A stretch of DNA of 64,000 nt from Rhodomicrobium lacus (GTDB taxonomy: Bacteria; Pseudomonadota; Alphaproteobacteria; Rhizobiales; Rhodomicrobiaceae), in assembly GCF_003992725.1 (NCBI RefSeq), contig NZ_RZNF01000002.1, positions 186,001-250,000 of the forward strand, in the 5' to 3' direction. The notes under the pieces are model-generated. The model saw only the letters and a list, made by a program, of their open reading frames with translations. It made no database searches and was not told the origin of the DNA. The position numbers and the translations under genes were made by a program. Position 1 is the stretch's first letter, and each line of letters opens with the position of its first letter. Shown in pieces: positions 1 through 8,889 of this stretch.

Positions 1-402
1 GTCGATATCGCGCCGTCTCGCCACGCCTTCCTGCCAGCGCAGATGCGGCTGCCAGGACCGCGCCGTGTTGAACCCCAGAACCGCGCCGCCGCCGCCTTCG
101 AACACCGGCATCAGATGCGGTGTGCCCGTTGCCTGATGGAAGCGATGAAAGGGATCGGCGAACCTCTGAAACAGGTTGAAATAGGGCAGGTCGTGGTTGC
201 CCGGAAGCACGAGCGCGGGCGTGCCAAGCGCACCGAGCCAGTTCTTCGCAGCCTCGAATTCGCGCCGCCGCGCGCGCAGCGTCAGGTCGCCCGCGACCAC
301 GATGACGTCGGGACCCTCCGCCTGCATCGCGTCGCGCAGGGCCTCTTCGAGGCCCATCGGCACACTGCCGAAATGAAGGTCCGCGCAAAGGGCGATCTTC
401 AT
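1..402 (-). CDS. Metallophosphoesterase, 5' part of gene (runs off window)
   Basis: Reading leftward from ATG at 402, 134 codons stay open to base 1, so only the N-terminal part is here. It shows the calcineurin-like phosphoesterase metal-binding series in order: an N-terminal DLH (residues 8-10), GDLT near residue 38 and GNHD near residue 68, which ligate a two-metal centre. The substrate cannot be read from this. The start overlaps the stop of the upstream lipid kinase gene by 4 bases (ATGA), so the two are translationally coupled. Family call is firm; function beyond 'phosphodiesterase/phosphatase' is open. Confidence 0.85.
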   Translation of the reverse strand, partial: MKIALCADLHFGSVPMGLEEALRDAMQAEGPDVIVVAGDLTLRARRREFEAAKNWLGALGTPALVLPGNHDLPYFNLFQRFADPFHRFHQATGTPHLMPVFEGGGGAVLGFNTARSWQPHLRWQEGVARRRDID

Positions 403-1313
403 CGCGCGTCTTCCGAAACCGGCACCAGCACGGTGAGCGCCGCGGGGCGCACACGGTATTTGAGCGGCGTCCGCATCCTCACGACTTCCCCATCGTTCGA
501 CAGGCGCAGCGTCTTTTTTCGCCGCGTCATGATGGTCACCTCGGAGGCGCTGAGCCGTTCCAGCCTGTCGTCGCCCCGCCACAACCCGAGCGACGCGCGG
601 GCCAGCACCCAAATCAGGCCCAGCCCGCTATGCGGCTTTGCGATATAGACGCCGAGCTTCCCGTCCGAGAGGCCCTTGCGGGAAAACACGAGACCCGGCT
701 TTTCATCATAGAGATTGTTTGAAACCGCGAGCGAAAACACCCGCACGCGCTTGCGCTCCGTCTCCGCGCCATCGATGGCGATGTCGAGATGGCCGCGCGA
801 GGCAATCACCGTTTTCAAAAGCGCGAAATAGCCGCGTATCCTCTCGCCAAGGGGGCGCCCGCGAAGGGCCTGTCGCCCGGCGCTGATTTTCGGCGGCAAT
901 CCCAGAAGCGAATTGCAGAGGAACGCTTCGCCGTTCACCTCGGCGACGTCGATCTTGCGGAACTCGCCCGACGCGAGCGCACCAAGCGCGGCGTCGGGGG
1001 CCAGCGGAATGCCGAGGTCGCGCGCGAGGCGGTTCACGGTCCCAAGCGGCAGGATGGCAAGGGCGGTCTTGCTGCCGAGCAGGCGGCGTGCCGCACTGGT
1101 GACGGTACCGTCGCCGCCCCCCGCCAGAAGCACATCGGGTTTTTCGGCTGCGGCGCGATCGAGTGCCGCACTCAGCATTGCGGGCTCTACCAGGTCCGAC
1201 GTGATCGTATGCCCAGCCGCCTCGAAAGCCGCTCTCGCCTTGCTGGCAAGATCTTCGCCTGAAACTCCAAGCGCTTGCCCGGCCCGGCTGTTTATCACGG
1301 CATGCACGCGCAT
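399..1313 (-). CDS. Diacylglycerol kinase family lipid kinase
   Basis: 304 aa, normal length for the YegS/BmrU/DgkB-type family. The nucleotide-binding glycine motif GGGDGT lies at residues 65-70, after an N-terminal NSRAG segment typical of the catalytic domain; the C-terminal half resembles the beta-sandwich domain. These soluble enzymes phosphorylate diacylglycerol or related lipids at the inner membrane. The exact lipid is not readable. First gene of a leftward pair with the metallophosphoesterase (4-base overlap), which hints at a shared phospholipid or phosphoester role (inference). Confidence 0.88.
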   Translation of the reverse strand: MRVHAVINSRAGQALGVSGEDLASKARAAFEAAGHTITSDLVEPAMLSAALDRAAAEKPDVLLAGGGDGTVTSAARRLLGSKTALAILPLGTVNRLARDLGIPLAPDAALGALASGEFRKIDVAEVNGEAFLCNSLLGLPPKISAGRQALRGRPLGERIRGYFALLKTVIASRGHLDIAIDGAETERKRVRVFSLAVSNNLYDEKPGLVFSRKGLSDGKLGVYIAKPHSGLGLIWVLARASLGLWRGDDRLERLSASEVTIMTRRKKTLRLSNDGEVVRMRTPLKYRVRPAALTVLVPVSEDAR

Positions 1314-1539
1314 TCCCGCTCCCCCCCGTTTTCAGCCATTGTATCCTTGAACACTCGAATTGTGTGCCGGTTCGGCGAAACGAATTTGCGGTGGCCGCGT
1401 TTAAATTTACTTGCTCTCAGTAATGGAATATATATTCTAACATCCTTCGGCGATCTGGCAGTCGTCCATTGGGCGCTACGACAAAATATTCGCCGTTATC
1501 GGCTTGGATTAGAGTAATTATGAAGGTTGCGCGGCAATA

Positions 1540-2328
1540 ATGATACGTTTGGTCGTCGATCCCGGAAAAGCGATCGGAGACGTTCTCTCTTCCTCTGGAT
1601 CATATTCCACATGGCGCGTCTCGTCTCACGGGGGAGGGGCTCTGCCTCCTTGCGACGAAGTGGTTATTGTCGCTGCGGGAGCGGACGATCATACGTGTCA
1701 GAACGTTCTTTTGCCTTTCGTAAAGGCCGGGGCGGAAACAGCGAAACGGATCGTTCTGCTGTCATCGTTCGACGTCTATTCGATGCGAGGTCTTCCGCTG
1801 GATGAGGGTTATCTCGATCCTCGCGCGGCCCGCACGGGGCTCGGTCGGCTGGAACACGCCGTGTCGGAAAGCGCTCCGCGCGGCGTTGTGCTGAGGCTGC
1901 CGGATGTCTTCGGGCCGTCAATCACACACGGCACGGCGGGCGCTCTCATCGGTCGCGACGCGTCGGGGCTCAACCGCGTCGCCATTCACCAATGGTACCC
2001 CGTTCGCCGCCTCCGCCGCGACATCGAGCGGGCGCTCGGTCTTGGCGTTCCGATAGTGAACCTTTGCACCGAGCCTCTGCCCACAGCCGATGTCCTCCTG
2101 GAATTCTTTCCCGGGCAGATGGGGCAGGTGAGGTCGCCGGCGCCGTACAGCCGCATCCGCACGCGTTACGCGGCGGCTTTCGGCGGGAAGGGCGATTACA
2201 TCATCCCGGCGAGCGAGGTGCTGGCGGAGATGCGCGGATGCATTCTGGCCCACCGTCGGGAAAAGGTGGGCTCGGCACCTTCTCGACGCATCGAAAGCGC
2301 AGAAGGCGCATCTGCGGCGCTGGCCTGA
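1540..2328 (+). CDS. NAD-epimerase-like protein, degenerate Rossmann start
   Basis: 262 aa. The middle resembles extended SDR/epimerase proteins: a hydrophobic strand ending VAAGA (about residues 44-50), then RIVLLSSFDVY (about 90-100) and LRLPDVFGP (about 138-146), which match the strand-4/5 and LRxxxVYGP signatures. The usual N-terminal GxxGxxG NAD-binding motif is missing and the N-terminus is short, so it may bind no nucleotide or be a decaying sugar-nucleotide epimerase. Single gene between the lipid kinase and a convergent response regulator. Expression is likely given the open frame and start context, but function is unknown. Confidence 0.6.
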   Translation: MIRLVVDPGKAIGDVLSSSGSYSTWRVSSHGGGALPPCDEVVIVAAGADDHTCQNVLLPFVKAGAETAKRIVLLSSFDVYSMRGLPLDEGYLDPRAARTGLGRLEHAVSESAPRGVVLRLPDVFGPSITHGTAGALIGRDASGLNRVAIHQWYPVRRLRRDIERALGLGVPIVNLCTEPLPTADVLLEFFPGQMGQVRSPAPYSRIRTRYAAAFGGKGDYIIPASEVLAEMRGCILAHRREKVGSAPSRRIESAEGASAALA

Positions 2329-2356
2329 CCGAAGCGCGCGCGAAAGCCGTCTTCTC

Positions 2357-2782
2357 TCATGCCGCGTGCTTCGCAAGAGCCTTGAGCAGAGCGCTTGCGA
2401 GATCGGCCTGACCGAAAGGCTTGATGAGAAGCGGGCGACCGTCGAAACGGTCGTCGAGCGCGTTCCCGCAGTAGCCGCTCGCGAAGATGAAGGGAATATT
2501 CCGCCGCTCAAGTTCTTCGGCGACGGGTGTTACCGTTTCGCCCGCGACATTGATGTCGAGCACCGCCACATCGAAGCTGACCTGATCGATTTTCTTCAGG
2601 GCGGCGCCGACCCTGTGCGCGGAAGCGGCGACGACACAGCCCAGCTCCTCCAGGAAATCCTCCATGAGCATGGCCACAAGCACCTCGTCTTCCACGAAAA
2701 AAACGCGCACGCCCTTGAGGGGAGTGTCCGCGTTCGACTTGTCGCGATCAGTGGTCGGTTCCGCCGGAGAGGAAGCCCGCAT
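2357..2782 (-). CDS. Single-domain response regulator (CheY-like receiver)
   Basis: 141 aa, one receiver domain after a short polar N-terminus of about 22 residues. Key residues are in place: acidic pair E31/D32, phospho-acceptor D76 in VLDIN, the switch serine in FASGY near residue 102 and the conserved lysine K121 in IKPFG. No output domain follows. The FASGY/KPFG pattern is typical of alphaproteobacterial stand-alone receivers that pair with HWE/HisKA2 kinases. No kinase is adjacent, so the partner must lie elsewhere. Confidence 0.9.
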   Translation of the reverse strand: MRASSPAEPTTDRDKSNADTPLKGVRVFFVEDEVLVAMLMEDFLEELGCVVAASAHRVGAALKKIDQVSFDVAVLDINVAGETVTPVAEELERRNIPFIFASGYCGNALDDRFDGRPLLIKPFGQADLASALLKALAKHAA

Positions 2783-2949
2783 CTTTTGAAACCCGTAGAT
2801 TTCGATTGAGCTGGAACCTTACCTTAATTGCGCGAAAGTCGTCCATCGGCTTTTGATCAGAGTAAACGTCGCGCGGCGCCACAACCACGCGGGATCGAAA
2901 GCGCGGGTTCCGTGTTCATCCGAGGCGTTCCCCACCCGGGAGAGAAACG

Positions 2950-4071
2950 ATGAAGCTTTTCGAATGCCAGCATTGCGGACAACTTATCTATTTCGAGAAT
3001 ACGGTGTGCGAACGGTGCGGCTATGCTCTAGGCTTTCTTCCCGATGTAGCGCAAATGACGGCGCTGAAGCCAACCGGAGACGGCAGCTTCGTGCCGCTTG
3101 CAGACAAGTCCCGTACCGTGTCCTATTGCGCCAACTACGAACATGGCACCTGCAATTGGCTCGTCGAGCAGCCGGGCGAGCTTTGCCGCGCCTGCCTTCT
3201 GAATCGCACCATTCCCGATCTGCCCGAGAACCTGCGGCGCTGGCAGCGCATCGAGGTGGCCAAGCATCGTCTCGTCTACAGCCTCTTGAGGCTGGGCTTG
3301 CCCGTTGAAAGCAAGAGCGAAGCGCCGGAAACCGGCATCGCCTTCGATTTTCTCGCGCCTCCGCCGGGAGAGGAAGGGCAGGGCGAGATCCTCACCGGCC
3401 ACGACAACGGTGAAATCACGCTGAACGTCATCGAAGCGGAAGACGCGATCCGCGAAAAGATCCGCGAGAACATGCACGAGCCCTATCGCACGTTGCTCGG
3501 TCATTTCCGTCACGAGATCGCGCATTACTATTTCGAGCGGCTGGTGAAGGGCCGGCCGGGTTATGCGCTGTTCCTAGCCACCTTTGGCGACGAGACGGCG
3601 GATTACGGCGAGGCGCTGAAGAACCACTACGCGAACGGCGCGCCCCAGAACTGGCGCGACAATCACATCACGGCCTATGCGAGCGCGCACCCGCACGAGG
3701 ATTGGGCCGAGACCTTCGCGCATTATCTCCACATGGTCGACACGCTGGAAACGGCCTACGCGTTCGGCCTTCATGTGCGCCCGCGTGCCGGACAGGACGA
3801 CAATCTCGCGGCCAGCGTCAGCTTCGACCCATATACGCGCAAGGATTTCGAGACGATCATCGATGCGTGGCTTCCCGTGACCTTCGCGGTGAACTCGATC
3901 AACCGCAGCATGGGCATCGACGACCTTTATCCATTCGTGATTTCGCCCGCCGTCGTCGAGAAACTCCGCGTCGTCCACGAGATCGTCCGCTCGAAGGGCG
4001 CGATAGCTTCATCGGCGCACGCGGCTTCGGAACCGGGTCTCGTCCGGCGGCTCGCCAGCTTCTTCGCCTGA
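2950..4071 (+). CDS. Zinc-ribbon plus putative zinc metallopeptidase
   Basis: 373 aa. An N-terminal zinc ribbon (C6, C9, C20, C23) is followed by a second Cys set around residues 59-86 (CxxxxxxxC then CRAC). The catalytic-type HExxH motif is at H188-H192 (HEIAHYYFE), with a later EDWAETFAHYLH segment that could supply the third ligand. This matches the uncharacterised 'putative zinc-binding metallopeptidase' family of Proteobacteria. There is no signal peptide or membrane segment, so it is probably cytoplasmic. A purine-rich GAGAGAAACG lies before the ATG. Peptidase activity is inferred. Confidence 0.85.
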   Translation: MKLFECQHCGQLIYFENTVCERCGYALGFLPDVAQMTALKPTGDGSFVPLADKSRTVSYCANYEHGTCNWLVEQPGELCRACLLNRTIPDLPENLRRWQRIEVAKHRLVYSLLRLGLPVESKSEAPETGIAFDFLAPPPGEEGQGEILTGHDNGEITLNVIEAEDAIREKIRENMHEPYRTLLGHFRHEIAHYYFERLVKGRPGYALFLATFGDETADYGEALKNHYANGAPQNWRDNHITAYASAHPHEDWAETFAHYLHMVDTLETAYAFGLHVRPRAGQDDNLAASVSFDPYTRKDFETIIDAWLPVTFAVNSINRSMGIDDLYPFVISPAVVEKLRVVHEIVRSKGAIASSAHAASEPGLVRRLASFFA

Positions 4072-4170
4072 TCGGCCAGCATCAAACCGGATTGCATGCA
4101 TGGAAGCGGATCGACAACCAGACTTCCAGCGTCGTGCCGTATCCGATTTGCCGCAAGACTTTGGAGGGTC

Positions 4171-4197
4171 TTCAGGCGAAGGATCGCTTCGCCTGAA
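4171..4197. terminator. Perfect 11-bp stem-loop between convergent genes
   Basis: Arms at 4171-4181 and 4187-4197 are exact inverted repeats (CAGGCGAAG / CTTCGCCTG core) with a 5-base loop. It lies between the metallopeptidase stop (4071) and the PfkB kinase stop (4216), as expected for a shared transcript end. No U-tract follows on either strand, so it may act as a 3' stabilising hairpin rather than an intrinsic terminator. Confidence 0.55.
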
Positions 4198-4215
4198 AAA
4201 TAGCCGCCGAGGGGA

Positions 4216-5208
4216 TCAGAGGAGGCCGTGCGATTGCGCAAGGCCCGCCAGCGGGCGCTGGGGACGCGGCCCGACCTGCGTGATCACCTCCGAGGCGCAC
4301 AGGCTGCCGATCTTCGCGCAGGTTTCGAGGTCGCGGCCGGTCGAGAGACCGAACAGGAAGCCCGCCGCGTAAAGGTCGCCCGCGCCGGTTGCATCCACAA
4401 GCTTTTCGATCTTCACCGCAGGCACGGCGACGGTGGTTTCGCCCTCAAGGATCACCGACCCCTTTTCGCTGCGTGTGATTGCGGCAAGCGCGCATTCCGA
4501 GCGGATCGCCGCGCAGGCCTCGTCGAACGACGCGCCCGGATAAAGCGCCAGCAACTCCTTCTCGTTCGCGAAGACGATATCCACGCTTTCGCGGATGAAC
4601 TTGCGGAAGCCTTCGCGGTGACGGTCCACGCAGAACGGATCGGACAGCGTGAAGGCGAGTTTCGTGCCGGCCTTTCGCGCGATCTCGCCCGCGGCGAAAA
4701 ATGCCTGCCGCGCCGGTACCGGATCGAACAGATAGCCTTCGAGATAGACGATCCCCGCCGATGCGATGGCGTCCGCGTCGAGATTGGCCTCGGAATATTC
4801 CGCCGCCGCGCCGAGATTGGTGTTCATGGTGCGCTCGCCATCGGGCGTGACGAGGATCAGGCAGCGCCCGGTGGGCGTGCCGCTGCCGTCTTTCGCACCG
4901 AAGAAACTGACGCCGGTCGCCTTGATGTCGTGCGCGAAAGCGTCGGCGAACTGGTCGTGCCCGACCTTGCCGGCAAAGCCCGCCTTGCCGCCGAGCGACG
5001 CGATCCCCGCGCAGGTATTCGCCGCCGAGCCGCCGCTCGCCTCGACCGCCGGTCCCATGCGGCTGTAAAGCGCCGTCGCCTCTTCCGGCGAAGTGAGCCG
5101 CATCGTGCCTTTCACCAGCGAAAACTCTTCGAGGAGGCTATCCTCGCAGGAAGCGATGATATCGACCAGCGCATGGCCGATCCCGAGCACGTGAAGCGAT
5201 TTCGTCAT
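4216..5208 (-). CDS. PfkB-family sugar kinase, adenosine kinase-like
   Basis: 330 aa. PfkB/ribokinase features: an N-terminal GHALVDI strand, the substrate-side GGSAANT (about residues 59-65), and the C-terminal DATGAGD motif (about 269-275) that holds the catalytic aspartate and anion hole. The overall pattern resembles alphaproteobacterial adenosine kinases (purine salvage: adenosine + ATP to AMP). Substrate specificity within PfkB proteins is hard to read from sequence, so the family is firm and adenosine is the likely but unproven substrate. Stands alone, cytoplasmic. Confidence 0.85.
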   Translation of the reverse strand: MTKSLHVLGIGHALVDIIASCEDSLLEEFSLVKGTMRLTSPEEATALYSRMGPAVEASGGSAANTCAGIASLGGKAGFAGKVGHDQFADAFAHDIKATGVSFFGAKDGSGTPTGRCLILVTPDGERTMNTNLGAAAEYSEANLDADAIASAGIVYLEGYLFDPVPARQAFFAAGEIARKAGTKLAFTLSDPFCVDRHREGFRKFIRESVDIVFANEKELLALYPGASFDEACAAIRSECALAAITRSEKGSVILEGETTVAVPAVKIEKLVDATGAGDLYAAGFLFGLSTGRDLETCAKIGSLCASEVITQVGPRPQRPLAGLAQSHGLL

Positions 5209-5264
5209 GGTTTTTCGTATTCCGTTTCAGTTGACACTGGCGCCGCCGCATGTCGCGGGGCACA

Positions 5265-5338
5265 AGCGGTCGAATTCCCGACATTTGCATCCGTATTCGG
5301 CAGCCTCGCGAGCAAATGTCGCAATCACAAGACCACTA
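5265..5338. repeat. Palindromic intergenic repeat family 1, copy 1
   Basis: Exact 10-bp inverted arms at 5279-5288 (CGACATTTGC) and 5312-5321 (GCAAATGTCG) with a 23-base loop. The flanks AGCGGTC and AGACCACTA match a second copy at 40354-40424, in the same order and spacing. Lies between the PfkB kinase start (5208) and the nth stop (5407). Looks like a REP/BIME-type dispersed element. Confidence 0.7.
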
Positions 5339-5406
5339 CCAACTTCCTGATTTGGAGCTTCCAATTTGATTCCCGATCGAGAACTCCGGCAGCCGGGACT
5401 CAAATG

Positions 5407-6144
5407 TCAAATCGGCTCCACCAAGGTTTTCGGTGCGAACCGGCACAAATCGACGATGATACATCGCCAGCATTCCGGCTTTCGCGCCTTGCAGACGTAG
5501 CGCCCATGCAAGATGAGCCAGTGATGCGCGTTCAGCGCGAAACGGGCGGGAACGACGCGTTCGAGGCCCAGTTCCACCGCGAGCGGCGTTTTCCCCGGCG
5601 CGAGCCCGGTGCGGTTCGCGACGCGGAAGATGTGTGTGTCGACGGCGATGGTCGGCTCGCCGAAGGCGACGTTCAGCACGACATTCGCCGACTTGCGCCC
5701 GACGCCCGGCAGGCTTTCCAGCGCGTCGCGGTCTTGCGGCACGACGCCGCCGTGGTTTTCGACGAGCGCCTTTGAAAGCGCTACGACGTTTTTGGCCTTC
5801 GTGTTGAAAAGCCCGATGGTCCTGATGGCGTCGCGGACCTTCTCCTCCCCGAGCGCCACCATCTTTTCGGGCGTGTCCGCTTGTCGGAACAGCGCCCCGG
5901 TCGCCTTGTTGACACCCGCGTCGGTGGCCTGCGCCGAAAGCACCACCGCGACGAGGAGCGTGAACGGGTTCACGTGGTCGAGTTCGGTGCGCGGGGCCGG
6001 CATGGCGGCCGCGAACCGGGAGAAAAGCTTACCGATCTCCTCCGCCGAAAGAAGGGAGGAGGTGTCGCCCGTCCGTTTCTCTTTCGTAGCGGGCTTCAGC
6101 CTGGCCTTAGCCTTTCGGCTTCCCGCAACACAGGGCTTTTCCAT
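5407..6144 (-). CDS. nth: Endonuclease III (DNA glycosylase/AP lyase)
   Basis: 245 aa, slightly long because of a basic N-terminal tail of about 30 residues. Helix-hairpin-helix LPGVGRK contains catalytic Lys151; VDTH supplies catalytic Asp169. The C-terminal [4Fe-4S] ligands are C218, C225, C228 and C234 (C-x6-C-x2-C-x5-C). Removes oxidised pyrimidines and nicks at abasic sites in base excision repair. Single leftward gene. High certainty. Confidence 0.96.
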   Translation of the reverse strand: MEKPCVAGSRKAKARLKPATKEKRTGDTSSLLSAEEIGKLFSRFAAAMPAPRTELDHVNPFTLLVAVVLSAQATDAGVNKATGALFRQADTPEKMVALGEEKVRDAIRTIGLFNTKAKNVVALSKALVENHGGVVPQDRDALESLPGVGRKSANVVLNVAFGEPTIAVDTHIFRVANRTGLAPGKTPLAVELGLERVVPARFALNAHHWLILHGRYVCKARKPECWRCIIVDLCRFAPKTLVEPI

Positions 6145-6389
6145 GTCGGGCCGGTGAGTTTCGATGCTTCAGTCAAAGTCCGGCGGCGGCTTGATGGATC
6201 GGAAAGCAAAGCCGGAATTTTCCGCTGCCCGTGTCTTTGCTGCCTCATCGCGAGCGTTGGCGCAAGAGCTTTGTCGTTCTCAAGGCGCAGGTGAGGCATT
6301 CTTGAGCGACGCCGCACCCGCGCGCGCCTTGTTCCGGCCGCAAAACGCCTGTCGCCGGGCCTTATCCGGGGCTTCGAGGCGTGGTGCAG

Positions 6390-6428
6390 CCGCAATCCGA
6401 ATCAGGGGCAGCCCGATTCGGATTGCGG
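6390..6428. terminator. Strong 14-bp stem-loop downstream of gpmA
   Basis: Arms at 6390-6403 and 6415-6428 are perfectly complementary (CCGCAATCCGAATC and its reverse complement) with an 11-base loop. It begins 12 bases after the gpmA stop in the leftward direction. There is no U-tract, so it is a likely 3' mRNA-stabilising hairpin or factor-dependent end. The remaining bases of 6145-6439 show no convincing gene. Confidence 0.55.
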
Positions 6429-6439
6429 AAGAAGGAATA

Positions 6440-7060
6440 CTATACGGTGAGCGTAATCTTCGACGCGGCCGAGCCGTCCGGGTTCAGGCGATAAACATAA
6501 GGCTCGCCGGTGGCGAGGTTGAGCTTCAGGATTTCTTCGGTCGAAAGCCCGTCCAGTTTCATGATCAATGCGCGCAGCGAATTGCCGTGCGCCGCAACGA
6601 TCACGTTCCTGCCCGCCTTCACCTGCGGCAGGATTTCCGCCTCATAATAGGGGAGCACGCGCGCGGCGGTGTCCTTCAGGCTTTCGCCTCCCGGAGGCGG
6701 CACGTCGTACGAACGCCGCCAGATATGCACCTGCTCTTCGCCCCATCTTGCGCGGGCGTCGTCCTTGTTGAGGCCGGAGAGGTCGCCATAGTCGCGCTCG
6801 TTCAGAGCCTGATTCTCGACGATGGGAAGATTGCGCTGGCCGAGTTCGTCGAGGATGAGCGACAGCGTGTGCTGCGCGCGCGTGAGTGCGCTCGTGAAGG
6901 CGATGTCAAAGGTATAGCCGTCCTTTTTCAGAAGTTCGCCAGCCTTGCGCGCCTCTTCGACGCCCTTTTCGGTCAAGTCGGGGTCACGCCAGCCGGTAAA
7001 GAGGTTGAGCTTGTTCCATTCGCTCTCGCCGTGGCGAACGAGCACGAGCACGTTGTTCAT
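6440..7060 (-). CDS. gpmA: 2,3-bisphosphoglycerate-dependent phosphoglycerate mutase
   Basis: 206 aa. The histidine phosphatase signature RHGESEWN carries the phospho-histidine at about residue 10, and [10 protein letters not shown] near residue 155 supplies the second active-site histidine. Interconverts 3- and 2-phosphoglycerate in glycolysis/gluconeogenesis, cytoplasmic. I chose ATG at 7060 because an AAGGAT ribosome site lies just upstream and family members begin with this short strand; an in-frame start at 7099 would add 13 residues. It lies 35 bases downstream of dapB and is probably co-transcribed. Confidence 0.94.
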   Translation of the reverse strand: MNNVLVLVRHGESEWNKLNLFTGWRDPDLTEKGVEEARKAGELLKKDGYTFDIAFTSALTRAQHTLSLILDELGQRNLPIVENQALNERDYGDLSGLNKDDARARWGEEQVHIWRRSYDVPPPGGESLKDTAARVLPYYEAEILPQVKAGRNVIVAAHGNSLRALIMKLDGLSTEEILKLNLATGEPYVYRLNPDGSAASKITLTV

Positions 7061-7095
7061 TGCGGTATCCTTCGAGTTTCGCGAAAAAAGTGGCG

Positions 7096-7893
7096 TCAAA
7101 GCCCCAACACGTTGCGCATCGAGAAAAGACCGGGGCCCTTGCCCTGGCCCCAGAGCGCGGCGGCAACCGCGCCCCGCGCGAAAATCTGTCGGTCCTCGGC
7201 GCGGTGCGACAGCTCGATGCGCTCGCCGGTGCCCGCGAAAATCACGCTGTGGTCGCCTACGACCGAGCCGCCGCGAAGCGCCGCGAAGCCGATCGCCCCG
7301 AGCGGGCGCTCGCCGGTGTGGCCTTCGCGCGCGGTAATCTTGTGATCGCCAAGCTGGATGTGACGGCCATCGGCGGCCGCTTCGCCAAGAAGCAGAGCCG
7401 TGCCGGATGGCGCATCAACCTTGTGCTTGTGGTGCATCTCGACGATTTCGATGTCGAACCGCTCGTCGAGCGCCGCGGCGGCTTTCTCCACCAGCGCGGC
7501 GAGCAGATTGACGCCGAGGCTCATATTGCCGGACTTGATGATCGTGGCGTGGCGCGCGGCGGCTTCGATCTTTGCCTCGTCGTCGGGAGAAAAGCCCGTC
7601 GTGCCGATGACGTGGACGATGCGCGCCTGCGCAGCGAGACCAGCGGTTTCGACGCTCGCGGCGGGCGCTGTGAAGTCGAGCACGCCGTCGACATGGGTGA
7701 AGAGCGCAAGCGCGTCGCTCGTGATCTCGATACCGAGCGGGCCGACGCCCGCGACCTCGCCCGCGTCCTTGCCGATGAAGGGCGAACCCGCGCGTTCGAC
7801 GGCGCCCGCCACATCGCAATTCGGTGTTTCGTGAACGGTGCGGATCAGCGCGCGCCCCATTCGTCCGGCAGCGCCCATGATTGCCAAGCGCAT
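7096..7893 (-). CDS. dapB: 4-hydroxy-tetrahydrodipicolinate reductase
   Basis: 265 aa. N-terminal NAD(P)-binding GAAGRMG at residues 7-13; the C-terminal signature [13 protein letters not shown] carries the catalytic His and the substrate-binding Lys. Catalyses the NAD(P)H reduction step of lysine/diaminopimelate synthesis, cytoplasmic tetramer. ATG at 7893 follows a GAGGT ribosome site. Same direction as gpmA, 35 bases upstream of it; the dapB-gpmA pairing is common in Rhizobiales. Confidence 0.95.
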   Translation of the reverse strand: MRLAIMGAAGRMGRALIRTVHETPNCDVAGAVERAGSPFIGKDAGEVAGVGPLGIEITSDALALFTHVDGVLDFTAPAASVETAGLAAQARIVHVIGTTGFSPDDEAKIEAAARHATIIKSGNMSLGVNLLAALVEKAAAALDERFDIEIVEMHHKHKVDAPSGTALLLGEAAADGRHIQLGDHKITAREGHTGERPLGAIGFAALRGGSVVGDHSVIFAGTGERIELSHRAEDRQIFARGAVAAALWGQGKGPGLFSMRNVLGL

Positions 7894-8074
7894 GGCCTGT
7901 ACCTCGCCTGTTTTGTTTCGGCGCATATCATAAGGCCGATGGGATTACGAGTCATAGATCGGTCGCGGTTCCAGCTGCCCTGATCGGCGAGAAAAGACCG
8001 ACGGCTGTGCGGAGTTTTGCGGAAAGAGGACCGTGTCGGCGCGGGAAACCGGCAAAAAGTCGAGCGCCCGCCGG

Positions 8075-8111
8075 CAAAAAAGAAAAGGGCGCGGCCCTGC
8101 GGCACGCGCCC
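8075..8111 (-). terminator. Rho-independent terminator of the 8137-8598 gene
   Basis: Read leftward: stem GGGCGCG/CGCGCCC (8105-8111 with 8087-8093) and then a T-rich run (complement of A-rich 8075-8086, TTTTCTTTTTTG). It starts 26 bases after the stop of the membrane protein gene. Classic intrinsic terminator shape. Confidence 0.8.
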
Positions 8112-8136
8112 TCCAGATCGGAAAGAGAGCTTTCGC

Positions 8137-8598
8137 TTACATGTCGCCGCCGCCGCCGAAGGACACGGTACGGCGGTTGAGCACGAACCGGATCCAGATC
8201 GTCAGCAGGAATTCCGAAGCGCCCGCCACGATCAGAACGGCCAGCGAATTGAGCTGATAGGCTGAAATCTGCTCCTTGAAGGTAGGGCTGATGATGGTCT
8301 GCACGAGGATCACCACGCCTGCTACGACGGGCGCGATGGCGAGCACCGAATCGAGCACGCCAAGCGCCCGGATCTGGCTCGCGGAGAAGAGCAGGAACAT
8401 CATCTGGATGATGAGGTAGAAAAACCCGATCCAGACGGGTACGGCCCAGGCCACGCCGCCGGTCTCGCCCGGCGTGTAGTCCGGATAGGAACCGATGAAA
8501 AATGCGCCACCTATCGTGGCGAACAGAGCGAGAAGAATGCTGAACCATTCCTCGGGGTTCGTGCTTGCGCGACGCCGCCGATCGTCTTCGAATGACAT
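8137..8598 (-). CDS. Four-TM membrane protein of unknown function
   Basis: 153 aa. After a charged N-terminus (DDRRRR) there are about four hydrophobic helices: residues 18-37, 48-73, 80-103 and 118-137. It ends with a basic stretch and a GGGG tail. Not recognised. The ATG at 8598 has an AAGGGAT ribosome site. Monocistronic, with its own intrinsic terminator at 8075-8111. Inner-membrane location is inferred from the helices. Confidence 0.75.
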   Translation of the reverse strand: MSFEDDRRRRASTNPEEWFSILLALFATIGGAFFIGSYPDYTPGETGGVAWAVPVWIGFFYLIIQMMFLLFSASQIRALGVLDSVLAIAPVVAGVVILVQTIISPTFKEQISAYQLNSLAVLIVAGASEFLLTIWIRFVLNRRTVSFGGGGDM

Positions 8599-8889
8599 GG
8601 CTATCCCTTCCTTGAGACTATTGCGTGAAAGCTAACCGCGTCGTGCTCCGCTTTCGCAGCCGCCGCGGCGCCGGAATTTCGTGTCCGCATCGCCCTTGGC
8701 GGTTCGATGCACAGGCGAAGGCAAAATCCGGCAGAACCGGAAAGCCTCGCCTTACGCCGGCAAGGCCGCCCCCATGGAAGATCAGGTGTAACCCGACACC
8801 GATCCGTACAAGATCAGATGTCGGAATTTTGACGGGGGCGCGGCAATTGTACCAGCACCCCCCGAATACAGCCGTCAGCGTCCGGGGGA

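Noticed and set aside
4228-5775. 515-codon open frame on the plus strand
   Set aside because: Runs antisense through the PfkB kinase, a palindromic repeat and the end of nth; no motif.
6096-6395. 99-codon frame in the nth-gpmA gap
   Set aside because: Very Arg-rich, overlaps the nth start, and has no ribosome site or recognisable fold.
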